From contig JAOZSP010000083.1 of NCBI GenBank assembly GCA_029939615.1, positions 1 through 6,813 of the forward strand: a stretch of DNA of 6,813 bases, written 5' to 3'. The stretch comes from Candidatus Izemoplasma sp. (GTDB taxonomy: Bacteria > Bacillota_I > Bacilli_A > Izemoplasmatales > Izemoplasmataceae). Shown piece by piece: positions 1 to 6,642 of the stretch (position 1 is its first letter; each line of letters begins with the position of its first letter). Position numbers and translations under genes: made by a program. The notes beneath the pieces are model-generated. The model had not been told where the DNA came from and searched no databases. It worked only from the letters and a program-made list of their open reading frames with translations.

Positions 1-133
1 AGAATTTCATTCAGTTGTCTGAGGATATCATCAAAGTTTTTAATGCTTGTTTCGTACTTTCAGGAATACTTCTTGAATCAGGATCATATAATGTTCGATC
101 GATATCAAAAAAGATTATCTTTTTTTCACTCAT
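1..133 (-). pseudogene. HAD-family (Cof-type) hydrolase, 5' fragment with broken frame
   Basis: The N-terminus reads MSEKKIIFFDIDRTLYDPDS followed by SRSIPESTKQALKTL-like residues, the start of Cof/YkrA-type HAD phosphatases. Motif I DxDxT is visible as D10-I-D12-R-T14, with Arg where Gly is commonest; Asp10 would be the nucleophile. ATG lies at 133-131 with a GAGGTG ribosome binding site at 144-139. The frame hits TGA at 13-11 after 40 codons, whereas the family is usually about 250-290 residues and should continue into a 'G..(I/V)..ATGR' segment. Adding one A to the A-run (T-run on the plus strand at 37-41) opens a frame to the window edge (NFDDILRQLNEI), but that does not resemble the expected HAD sequence either. 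It may be a decayed gene, an indel error or an assembly junction. Family assignment is fairly sure; the cause of the break is not. Confidence 0.6.
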
Positions 134-150
134 AAAAACACCTCTTTTAA

Positions 151-159
151 ATTATAACA
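151..159 (-). promoter_or_regulatory. possible extended -10 promoter for the HAD fragment
   Basis: On the minus strand TGTTATAAT (159-151) matches an extended -10 element (TGnTATAAT). No good -35 is seen upstream in the A/T-only stretch. The predicted transcription start would fall at about 144, right at the GAGGTG ribosome binding site, leaving almost no leader. That tight fit and the very AT-rich context keep this tentative. Confidence 0.3.
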
Positions 160-232
160 TATATTGATTAATTATATATATTAGTAGTAAAAACATTTTC
201 AGAACAAATTTATATTATTTACCCTTGTTATT

Positions 233-241
233 TGCTATAAT
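233..241 (+). promoter_or_regulatory. extended -10 promoter of rnjA
   Basis: TGCTATAAT at 233-241 is a perfect extended -10 (TGnTATAAT). No convincing TTGACA-like -35 sits 16-18 bases upstream (about 212-219 is TATTAT-like), which is tolerated for extended -10 promoters. The surrounding A/T-rich tract at 160-220 could act as an UP-like element. Transcription would start near 248, giving a leader of roughly 38 bases before the rnjA start. The gap 134-285 holds this promoter, the weaker minus-strand candidate and the two ribosome binding sites; I see no riboswitch or small gene in it. Confidence 0.6.
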
Positions 242-268
242 AGATTGAAAGAAACAAACGATTCTGTT

Positions 269-274
269 AGGAGG
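269..274 (+). promoter_or_regulatory. ribosome binding site of rnjA
   Basis: AGGAGG at 269-274 is a full Shine-Dalgarno match, 11 bases before the ATG at 286. The spacing is slightly long, but no other in-frame start lies nearer, so it supports ATG 286. Confidence 0.75.
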
Positions 275-285
275 ACTATATAATA

Positions 286-1965
286 ATGCAAAATTTATTA
301 AATAAGAATGAAGTCGGTGTTTTTGCATTAGGTGGTCTTGGTGAAGTAGGGAAAAATATGTATGTCGTGGAATATCAGGATGAAATCATTATCATTGATT
401 CTGGTATTTTATTCCCCGATGATTATTTGTTAGGAATTGATTATGTAATTCCTGATTATACATATCTTTATGAAAATCAAGATAAAATAAAAGCGTTAGT
501 TATAACGCACGGGCATGAAGACCATATTGGTGGTATTCCCTTTTTATTACGCCAAGTAAAAATACCAAAAATATACGCATCAGGAATGGCAGTAAGTCTT
601 ATAAAAAATAAAATGGAACAACATAAAGGTTTTAGAGCGAATATTATAGAATTTCAGGAATATGAAAAGCTTATTTTAGGGAAATTAAATATTAGTTTCT
701 TTAGAACCAATCATAGTATCCCTGATTCTTTTGGTGTAGTTATTCACACACCTGAAGGTGTAATTGTTCATACTGGTGACTTTAAATTTGATTTCACCCC
801 AACGGGACCTGATGCAAACTATCATAAAATAGCTGATTTAGGGCGTAGAGGTGTGTTGCTTTTACTAAGCGACTCTACTAATGCTGAACTAAATGAATTC
901 TCAATAAGTGAGAAAGAAGTTGCTGAAAATATCAAAGTTATTTTTACTAAAATTGAAGGTCGAGCAATTGTTGCAACTTTCGCATCAAATGTTCACCGCG
1001 TACAACAAATAGTTGAAGCTAGTGTAGCTGCTAAAAGAAAAATTGCGGTTTATGGAAGAAGTATGCTTAGAACTGTTGAAGTCGGTAAGGATATGGGATA
1101 CATAAAAGCTCCAGCTGGTACTTTTATTGAGCCTCATCATATTAATAAATACCCAGCTAATCAAATGACAATTATCTGTACTGGTTCACAAGGTGAACCT
1201 TTAGCTGCTCTTTCACGTATTGCGGCTGGATCACATCGTCAAATTAAGTTAATGGAAGGCGATACAGTAATATTTAGTAGTAGTCCAATTCCTGGAAACC
1301 AACAAGGAATTGAAAAAACAATTAATATGTTATTTAGAAGAGGTGCAAATGTAATAATCAACTCACCTTTAACAGATACTCATACATCCGGACATGCTGG
1401 ACAGCAAGAGCAAAAACTTATGTTAAAATTAGTAAAACCAAGATATTTCATGCCAATTCACGGAGAATATAGAATGCAAAAAATACATTCCCAACTTGCA
1501 CTTGCAACAGGTGTTAAAAAGGGTCGAGAGTTCGTTATGGATAACGGAGATGTTTTAGCAGTAACAAGAAATTCAGCACGAATAGCTGGAAAAGTTACTG
1601 CAGGTAGTATTTATGTTGATGGTAATAGTATTGGTGGCATTGGAAATATTGTTATTAGAGATCGAAAGTTATTAAGTGAAGATGGCTTATTAAGTGCTAT
1701 AATCACTGTTAATAAGGATAAACTAAAACTTCTTGGTAAACCTGTAATTATTTCAAGAGGATTTATCTATATGAAAGCACACACTGATTTAACAAATGAA
1801 ATAAGTGATATTGTTGAGAGAGAGATTGTTAAAAAGTTATCATCTATGAAATCGTTAAACATCAACTCATTAAAACGTTTAATAACTAGAATACTAAATG
1901 AACATATATATAATAAAACAGAAAGAAATCCAATGATAATGCCAGTTGTAATGGTTGTCGAGTAA
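286..1965 (+). CDS. rnjA: ribonuclease J (metallo-beta-lactamase / beta-CASP RNase)
   Basis: RNase J degrades and processes RNA in the cytoplasm with 5'-3' exonuclease and endonuclease activity and is a core mRNA-decay and rRNA-maturation enzyme of Firmicutes. At 559 residues it has the usual full length (B. subtilis J1 is 555). The N-terminal metallo-beta-lactamase fold has the metal-binding motif H75-G-H77-E-D79-H80, a further histidine in TNHSIPDS (H143) and Asp165 in HTGDFKFD. SDSTNA (195-200) marks the entry to the beta-CASP domain. The second part of the active site is HTSGHA (366-371) and MPIHGEYR (389-396, H392), the RNase J signature, followed by the C-terminal dimerisation domain from about 430. 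It is a single gene with its own promoter, convergent with the lysine operon. No Trp residue is present. J1 rather than J2 is inferred from its intact motifs and typical J1-like N-terminus (EVGVFALGGLGEVGKNMY). Confidence 0.95.
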   Translation: MQNLLNKNEVGVFALGGLGEVGKNMYVVEYQDEIIIIDSGILFPDDYLLGIDYVIPDYTYLYENQDKIKALVITHGHEDHIGGIPFLLRQVKIPKIYASGMAVSLIKNKMEQHKGFRANIIEFQEYEKLILGKLNISFFRTNHSIPDSFGVVIHTPEGVIVHTGDFKFDFTPTGPDANYHKIADLGRRGVLLLLSDSTNAELNEFSISEKEVAENIKVIFTKIEGRAIVATFASNVHRVQQIVEASVAAKRKIAVYGRSMLRTVEVGKDMGYIKAPAGTFIEPHHINKYPANQMTIICTGSQGEPLAALSRIAAGSHRQIKLMEGDTVIFSSSPIPGNQQGIEKTINMLFRRGANVIINSPLTDTHTSGHAGQQEQKLMLKLVKPRYFMPIHGEYRMQKIHSQLALATGVKKGREFVMDNGDVLAVTRNSARIAGKVTAGSIYVDGNSIGGIGNIVIRDRKLLSEDGLLSAIITVNKDKLKLLGKPVIISRGFIYMKAHTDLTNEISDIVEREIVKKLSSMKSLNINSLKRLITRILNEHIYNKTERNPMIMPVVMVVE

Positions 1966-1999
1966 TCAACAAAATACCAAATCCTTTAAAAAAATGCAT

Positions 2000-2028
2000 A
2001 AAAAAAGAGTAAATTTTACTCTTTTTTT
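2000..2028. terminator. bidirectional intrinsic terminator between rnjA and kamE
   Basis: A near-perfect inverted repeat pairs 2000-2013 (A7 GAGTAAA) with 2015-2028 (TTTACTC T7). Read on either strand it gives a hairpin preceded by an A-run and followed by a U-run, so one element can stop both convergent transcripts. The stem has only two G-C pairs and its apex AAATTTT must open into a loop, so it is weak thermodynamically and the U-tract would do much of the work. It begins 34 bases after the rnjA stop and covers the last three codons plus the stop codon of kamE. Confidence 0.75.
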
Positions 2029-2795
2029 CTTTTAGCTAACTCTTGAACAAAGAATGAAGCAACATCTTCAGCAAACTTCTTAGGGCCGAATCCAGCATCA
2101 TAACCTAATTCCTTTGCTAACTCATGAGTTATCCTTGGTCCACCTACTATAATAATAAATCTATCTCTTAATCCTTCAGCTTCTAATAATTCTACAAAGT
2201 TCACTAGATTGTCAATGTGAACGTTTTTTTGAGTAACCGTTTGACTTATCAACAATACATCAGCATTCAAGTTTACAGCTTTTTTAATAAGCACAGCGTT
2301 CTCGACTTGGCTTCCCAAGTTGAAAGCATCAATATTACGATATCTCTCTAATCCGTAATGTCCTGCAAATCCTTTCATATTCATAATAGCATCAATACCA
2401 ACAGTATGTGCATCAGTACCAGTAGATGCTCCTATAACAATAATATTGTTATCAAAATTGTCATCTATAAAACTCTCAATTTCATATTTATTGAGAATGT
2501 CAGTCTCGACAGTCTCAACAGTAATAGAAGTGTAATCGAGGGAGTGATTGACTCCTCCATAAACAACATACATTGTAAAACTATTATCTAGAGTAATTCT
2601 TTCAGCAACTAATGGATCAATAATTCCCATTTTCCTTGCTAAAGTTTTTGCTGCTTCTTCACCTTTTTCATCATTCTCAATTGGAAGGGTGAAGCTGATT
2701 TGAACTTTACCATCGTTCATTGTATCACCATATGGTTTTAAGTGTTTAAGGTCCAACTCTTTGGAATATTTTTTCTCATTTAGATCATATCCCAT
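2016..2795 (-). CDS. kamE: lysine 5,6-aminomutase, beta subunit (cobalamin-binding)
   Basis: This is the small subunit of the adenosylcobalamin- and PLP-dependent aminomutase that moves the terminal amino group of beta-lysine (or D-lysine) to carbon 5. The 259-residue length fits KamE. After an N-terminal dimerisation segment (about 1-100) comes the B12-binding Rossmann domain. IGASTGTDAHTVG (121-133) holds the base-off cobalamin motif D128-x-H130-x-x-G133, and K141 eleven residues later matches the PLP Schiff-base lysine (H133 and K144 in the C. sticklandii enzyme, the same spacing). VGGPR (217-221) and the LGYDAGFGP segment (230-238) complete the domain. The start codon follows the kamD stop with no gap. 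The gene ends inside the terminator hairpin, so its C-terminal KKE is encoded by the hairpin arm. Fused ornithine 4,5-aminomutase (OraE, about 750 residues) is excluded by size. Confidence 0.95.
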   Translation of the reverse strand: MGYDLNEKKYSKELDLKHLKPYGDTMNDGKVQISFTLPIENDEKGEEAAKTLARKMGIIDPLVAERITLDNSFTMYVVYGGVNHSLDYTSITVETVETDILNKYEIESFIDDNFDNNIIVIGASTGTDAHTVGIDAIMNMKGFAGHYGLERYRNIDAFNLGSQVENAVLIKKAVNLNADVLLISQTVTQKNVHIDNLVNFVELLEAEGLRDRFIIIVGGPRITHELAKELGYDAGFGPKKFAEDVASFFVQELAKRKKE

Positions 2796-4358
2796 TTATT
2801 TTGCCTCCTCTAATTCTATAATCATTTGGTCAATAACTGGATTAGTATAAAGTTCATGTTTTATACTTACACCTTTCAGTCCTTTACCTCCATCAATAGC
2901 TCTCTTAATTCCCGCGAACATTCCCTTTTCTATAGTACTAAAAATGCCTATATTAGAAATTTCTTTTAATAAATTCGTCGCATCATTCAATACTTTTTCT
3001 GCTCTTCTATGAATTATTCCATCTCTCTTAAATTCTATTTCATCCCCAAAGTTCTTCATTGTCTTATTTATATAATTAGCATTATCAATCGCCAAAAATC
3101 TATCACTCATAAAAGGTGTATGAACTGCCTCAGTAAGCATTCCAAGTAAGTGGATTCTTTGATTAGTGGCTTTCGTAACAATGTTAAAAAGTGTGTTTTG
3201 AGCATATCCTTTGAAAATATTACCTGTCATATGCTTTGTAGGTGGCATATATTTTAATGGTGCTTTTGGAAACACCTCTCTTGCCATTTGTGCTTGAGCA
3301 ATCTCGTACAAAAACCCATTTTCAACATCAGGATCAATCTCAAATGCATGTCCTAGTCCTTGAAGTTCTTCTTTCATATTAGCTAACAAAGCAAACTGTT
3401 CGTTTATAAACTGCGAAGCTAAAACTGTATGTGCTTCTGTTATAGCATCACTCGTTGTTAGATAGTTATCTTCTCCAGTGTTAATGATAATACCGGCATA
3501 AGCATTTATTACTCTAGAAAAATATTGGTCAATAAATGTTCTTTGCATATTTATATCTCTAAATAAGATTCCATATAGTGAATCATTCAACATCATATCG
3601 AGTCTTTCAATCGCTCCCATTGCAGCAATCTCTGGCATACATAATCCAGAAGCATAATTTACAAGCATGATATATCTCTCTAGTTCTTCCCCGACTTCAT
3701 CCAAAGCTAAACGCATAATTTTAAAGTTTTCTTGAGTGGCGTAAGTTCCACCGAATCCTTCAGTAGTTGCACCATAAGGAACAAAGTCCAAAAGGCTTTG
3801 ACCAGTGGTTCTTATTACAGCAACAATATCAGCTCCTGCCTTAGCAGCTGCCTTGGCTTGAACAACATCTTCAAATATATTTCCAGTAGCAACAATCACA
3901 TAAAGAAGTGGTCCATCTTTAACCCCGAATTTATCAAAAATATTTTTTCTTTTAGACTTATTACTATTGATTTTAAAAAGAGATTCATCAATGTATTTCT
4001 GAAGAGTTTCTGTCACTTCTCTTTTACATAGTAATGGATATTTAGTAATATTCAATTTCTCTTCAGAAACTAACTTAACAATCTCATTCATTGATAAACT
4101 AGTATGCTTCAATGTTGATGCCAAGTAGTTACTTACTCCTATTCCTAAATCTCCATGCTTTGATATTTGATCAACTAAAATATTAGGAAAAGGAACACCT
4201 AGTTCATCTACTCCATCAATTCCAAGTAATCTACAAACAGTTCTTTCTACAGTCACTGTCGTGTGGCGATTAATAAACACTTGAGTGTCTTTTGCAATTT
4301 GCTCTGCATATTTTCTTGCTTCTGCTACAATTTCCTTACTTAAATTCAAGGTTCCCAT
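2796..4358 (-). CDS. kamD: lysine 5,6-aminomutase, alpha subunit
   Basis: This is the large catalytic subunit of lysine 5,6-aminomutase, forming the TIM-barrel that holds PLP and substrate and faces the cobalamin of KamE. Conserved blocks include DTQVFINRHTTVTVERTVCR, LLYVIVATGNI, RTTGQSLLDFVPYGATTEGF, SGLCMPEIAAMGAIERLDMM, GILFRDINMQRTFIDQ, NTGEDNYLTT, and KYMPPTKHMTGNIFKG. Numbered from the chosen start, R183, S188, Y262 and R267 sit where, to my recollection, the C. sticklandii enzyme has its PLP-contacting R184, S189, Y263 and R268. I chose ATG at 4358-4356 because GGAG (4370-4367) lies 8 bases upstream. A GTG three codons earlier (4367) is in frame but would have no room for a ribosome binding site. 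The resulting 520 residues are normal for KamD. The gene starts 5 bases after the kamB stop. Confidence 0.95.
   Translation of the reverse strand: MGTLNLSKEIVAEARKYAEQIAKDTQVFINRHTTVTVERTVCRLLGIDGVDELGVPFPNILVDQISKHGDLGIGVSNYLASTLKHTSLSMNEIVKLVSEEKLNITKYPLLCKREVTETLQKYIDESLFKINSNKSKRKNIFDKFGVKDGPLLYVIVATGNIFEDVVQAKAAAKAGADIVAVIRTTGQSLLDFVPYGATTEGFGGTYATQENFKIMRLALDEVGEELERYIMLVNYASGLCMPEIAAMGAIERLDMMLNDSLYGILFRDINMQRTFIDQYFSRVINAYAGIIINTGEDNYLTTSDAITEAHTVLASQFINEQFALLANMKEELQGLGHAFEIDPDVENGFLYEIAQAQMAREVFPKAPLKYMPPTKHMTGNIFKGYAQNTLFNIVTKATNQRIHLLGMLTEAVHTPFMSDRFLAIDNANYINKTMKNFGDEIEFKRDGIIHRRAEKVLNDATNLLKEISNIGIFSTIEKGMFAGIKRAIDGGKGLKGVSIKHELYTNPVIDQMIIELEEAK
2804..2809 (-). promoter_or_regulatory. 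ribosome binding site of kamE, inside kamD
   Basis: AGGAGG (2809-2804) lies 8 bases before the kamE ATG and is itself part of the last kamD codons (GAG GAG GCA AAA TAA). Ribosomes finishing kamD therefore stop immediately beside the kamE start, which favours coupled, near-equal synthesis of the two subunits. Confidence 0.85.
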
Positions 4359-4363
4359 GTGAA

Positions 4364-5377
4364 TCACTCCATATCTTTTATAACATTTACTATATCAATT
4401 CCTGTTACCGCTCTTAATTTAGCCCTAAACTCATTATTATCAAATGAGTATCCCAGTGGTGAATAAGGATTGTATGCAATAAAAATAATTTCGATTGAAT
4501 TTAGGACGCTTAATTCAACTCCGATTTTTGCTAATTTGTGGAAAACTCTCGGATTAACCAGTATATGTGTAGCATCTTTAACTATGACGTTCAGTTTAGT
4601 GAATTTGAACCTATTAGCTATTAGTACTTCTAATATACGATCAGTTAGTGCTCCATCCAAAAACAAATATTGATAGTTCTTGTCCAAGTATTGTGCTATT
4701 TCGATTTCATTGTCCAAAAACGACTCATAAAACACGATATTTTCATTAAAATCACTACTTATAAAAGCACTAGTTTTCAATGTATTTACATAGCTTTTTA
4801 CATTCTTATTTACTGGTTTTATTTGCAATTGGTCAATCAGCACTTGTGTGTCTTGTACTACAAGGTCTATATCCCTATTAAAACTTGCTCCAGTCGATAA
4901 AATTATCGCATCTGATAAAGTACTTCTTGCTATTGATTTTCGAAATAGTGCACCATCAATAAATATTTTCAATGGATTATACTTTTTCAATGTCAAAATA
5001 ATTTGTTTCATTTGCGTGTTAGTTGATGGTCCAGCTACTAAAACAAGACCATCACTTATAGCTTCTACAATTACTATGTCCCCTAGTGGTGTACTTATAT
5101 CTGTTTTCTCGTGAATTACGTATTCTATTTCAGATTCTTTTAAACAATCTATCGCTGTTGCAACTAGCATTTTATGGTAGACTTTAATTCTTGGTTTCTC
5201 TTGAAATGTAACATTATCAATTTTTTCACCATCAAGACCAATTGATGTAATTGCAATTGTGTTATTTTTGTATTCTTCTATTATTTTATTTAATACGGTC
5301 GTTTTACCGGCATTTTTAGACGTTCCTATAATTGAAATTGTGTGATATGGCTTTGTGTATTCTCTTAGTGACTTAAT
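4364..5377 (-). CDS. kamB: KamB-like P-loop protein, putative lysine 5,6-aminomutase reactivase subunit
   Basis: The frame is open from 5392 to the TGA at 4366-4364. Taking the ATT at 5377 as start gives 337 residues. A Walker A motif G19-TSKNA-G25-K26-T27 follows a short N-terminus and a beta strand (TISIIG), then TSIGLDGEKID (45-55), as in P-loop NTPases. Further blocks are FIDGALFRKSIA (139-150), LSTGASFNRD (160-169), FLDGALTDRIL (239-249) and a C-terminal NPYSPLGYSFDNNEFRAKL stretch. Proteins of this type lie between kamA and kamD in lysine-fermenting clostridia and fusobacteria and are named for ATP-dependent reactivation of the inactivated cobalamin enzyme; that role is family knowledge plus context. 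There is no ATG, GTG, TTG or CTG upstream of ATG 5170, yet the P-loop lies upstream of 5170, so a 268-residue product from 5170 would lack its nucleotide site. ATT 5377 (or ATC 5380) overlapping the kamA stop is my best guess. Function confidence is moderate, start confidence low. Confidence 0.7.
   Translation of the reverse strand: MKSLREYTKPYHTISIIGTSKNAGKTTVLNKIIEEYKNNTIAITSIGLDGEKIDNVTFQEKPRIKVYHKMLVATAIDCLKESEIEYVIHEKTDISTPLGDIVIVEAISDGLVLVAGPSTNTQMKQIILTLKKYNPLKIFIDGALFRKSIARSTLSDAIILSTGASFNRDIDLVVQDTQVLIDQLQIKPVNKNVKSYVNTLKTSAFISSDFNENIVFYESFLDNEIEIAQYLDKNYQYLFLDGALTDRILEVLIANRFKFTKLNVIVKDATHILVNPRVFHKLAKIGVELSVLNSIEIIFIAYNPYSPLGYSFDNNEFRAKLRAVTGIDIVNVIKDME
4367..4370 (-). promoter_or_regulatory. 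ribosome binding site of kamD, joined to the kamB stop
   Basis: GGAG (4370-4367) is directly followed by the kamB stop TGA (4366-4364), reading GGAGTGA, and lies 8 bases before ATG 4358. It decides the kamD start in favour of the ATG over the GTG at 4367 and also argues that TGA is a true stop in this genome. Confidence 0.75.
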
Positions 5378-6629
5378 GATGCTTGCGCTTTCTTAGTGTA
5401 TTATATTGGTCTAGTCTAACTGGCGATGGTATTTCTGGATCTATTATTCCATTTCTTGCAGCAACACAATCTTCACATTCACACTCATTATCATAGTTTG
5501 TAGGACCATAGTATGTTGTGATCATACCTTCATAATTACGTAAAATTGTTTTTCCAGGTGCTTGGGAAATAATATAGTTAGGCATTACTGGTATTTTCCC
5601 ACCTCCACCAGGTGCATCTACAACGAAAGTAGGAACTGCTAAGCCGCTTATATGTCCACGTAATCCTTCAATAATTTCAATCCCCTTACTTACAGGTGTT
5701 CTAAAATGTGCTATTCCTTTTGATAGGTCACACTGGTATATGTAGTAAGGTCTAACTCGTAACTGAATTAATCTTTTTACTAATTTTCTCATAATATTAA
5801 CACAATCATTAACGCCTTTTAGAAGCACTGATTGATTTCCTAAAGGAATTCCAGCGTCAGCCATTAGATCGATTGCTTTTTTTGCTTCTGGTGTTAACTC
5901 CTTAGAATGGTTATAATGAGTATTAACCCATATAGGGTGATACTTTTGAAGCATATTAACTAAGTCAGGTGTAATTCGTTGTGGCATAACTACTGGTGTT
6001 CTAGTACCAAGTCTAATTACACCCACATGATCAATTTTACGTAGTTCACTTATAATGTATTCTAGCCTTGCATCGCTAACTAGTAAAGCATCTCCTCCAG
6101 AAAGCAAAACATCATTGACCTCTGGATGATTTCTAATATATTCTATTGCTTTGTCAACGTTATCCATCTTACTACCAGTATCATGTTGTCCTGCAAATCT
6201 TCTTCTTGTACAATGACGACAATACATACTACACATATCAGTAATCAAGAAAAGGACTCTATCGGGATAACGGTGCGTTAATCCCGGTACAACAGAATCT
6301 CCATCTTCATGTAATGGATCATCTAAATCGTGTATATCAATATGCATTTCATCAACCATTGGTACTGCTTGAAGTCTAACTGGATCTTTCTTGTTTTCTG
6401 GATTTATTAGTGTTAGATAGTACGGCGTAATAGCCATTCGGAATTGACCAAGTACATTTTCAATTATGTTTGATTCCTCTTGATCTAGCTCAAAATACTT
6501 CTTTAATTCCTTAACAGAAGTTATTCTATTTCTTACTTGCCAGTTCCAATCGTTCCACTCTTCGTCTGTTACATTTGGAAAATACTTAGATTTTCTTTCT
6601 AAATATTTAGTATATAATTTTACAGCCAT
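5373..6629 (-). CDS. kamA: L-lysine 2,3-aminomutase (radical SAM, PLP)
   Basis: KamA interconverts L-lysine and L-beta-lysine, the first step of lysine fermentation. The 418-residue protein has the radical-SAM cluster motif C133-SMY-C137-RH-C140, a GGD SAM-binding turn (178-180), and PGGGGK with the PLP lysine at K345. D301 (YQCDLSKG) and D338 (VVDAPGG) match the aspartates that hold the substrate epsilon-amino group in the C. subterminale enzyme (D293, D330, constant offset of 8), so it is a lysine and not a glutamate aminomutase. C276 and the C-terminal C383-x-C385-xx-C388 match the structural zinc ligands. That C-terminal extension and the operon argue against the short EF-P-modifying homologue EpmB. 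ATG 6629 has AGGAGG 7 bases upstream. All four Trp codons are TGG. The gene runs straight into kamB. Confidence 0.96.
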   Translation of the reverse strand: MAVKLYTKYLERKSKYFPNVTDEEWNDWNWQVRNRITSVKELKKYFELDQEESNIIENVLGQFRMAITPYYLTLINPENKKDPVRLQAVPMVDEMHIDIHDLDDPLHEDGDSVVPGLTHRYPDRVLFLITDMCSMYCRHCTRRRFAGQHDTGSKMDNVDKAIEYIRNHPEVNDVLLSGGDALLVSDARLEYIISELRKIDHVGVIRLGTRTPVVMPQRITPDLVNMLQKYHPIWVNTHYNHSKELTPEAKKAIDLMADAGIPLGNQSVLLKGVNDCVNIMRKLVKRLIQLRVRPYYIYQCDLSKGIAHFRTPVSKGIEIIEGLRGHISGLAVPTFVVDAPGGGGKIPVMPNYIISQAPGKTILRNYEGMITTYYGPTNYDNECECEDCVAARNGIIDPEIPSPVRLDQYNTLRKRKHH

Positions 6630-6636
6630 AATGATT

Positions 6637-6642
6637 CCTCCT
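6637..6642 (-). promoter_or_regulatory. ribosome binding site of kamA, overlapping the kdd stop
   Basis: AGGAGG (6642-6637) lies 7 bases before the kamA ATG. Its first two bases are the last two of the kdd stop TAG (6643-6641), so kdd and kamA are separated by only 11 bases and are almost certainly cotranscribed and translationally linked. Confidence 0.85.

Noticed and set aside
160..185. AT-rich palindrome-like tract as an operator or origin element
   Set aside because: The TATATA/TTAATTA repeats are what random A/T-only sequence gives; there are no repeated DnaA-like boxes or clear operator arms.
2358..2591. Plus-strand open frame of 77 codons
   Set aside because: It lies antisense within kamE, has no ribosome binding site and its Ser/Asn/Ile-rich translation has no recognisable domain.
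3732..4031. Plus-strand open frame of 99 codons
   Set aside because: It is antisense to conserved kamD coding sequence; the Ser- and Lys-rich product is the usual shadow of an AT-rich gene.
4334..4366. UGA read as Trp (Mollicute code), which would extend kamB past 4364
   Set aside because: The TGA is joined to the kamD ribosome binding site as in a normal stop/start junction, the four Trp codons in kamA are TGG, and no in-frame TGA occurs inside any of the intact genes.
4356..4367. GTG at 4367 as the start of kamD
   Set aside because: It is in frame but directly abuts the GGAG motif; ATG 4358 has proper 8-base spacing and gives the expected length.
4470..5114. Three plus-strand open frames (67, 76 and 88 codons) opposite kamB
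   Set aside because: They overlap one another and the P-loop gene, and have no homology or start signals that I can see.
5373..6629. EpmB or glutamate 2,3-aminomutase as the identity of the radical-SAM gene
   Set aside because: The C-terminal zinc cysteines and the two substrate aspartates D301 and D338 fit lysine 2,3-aminomutase, and the neighbours are lysine fermentation genes.
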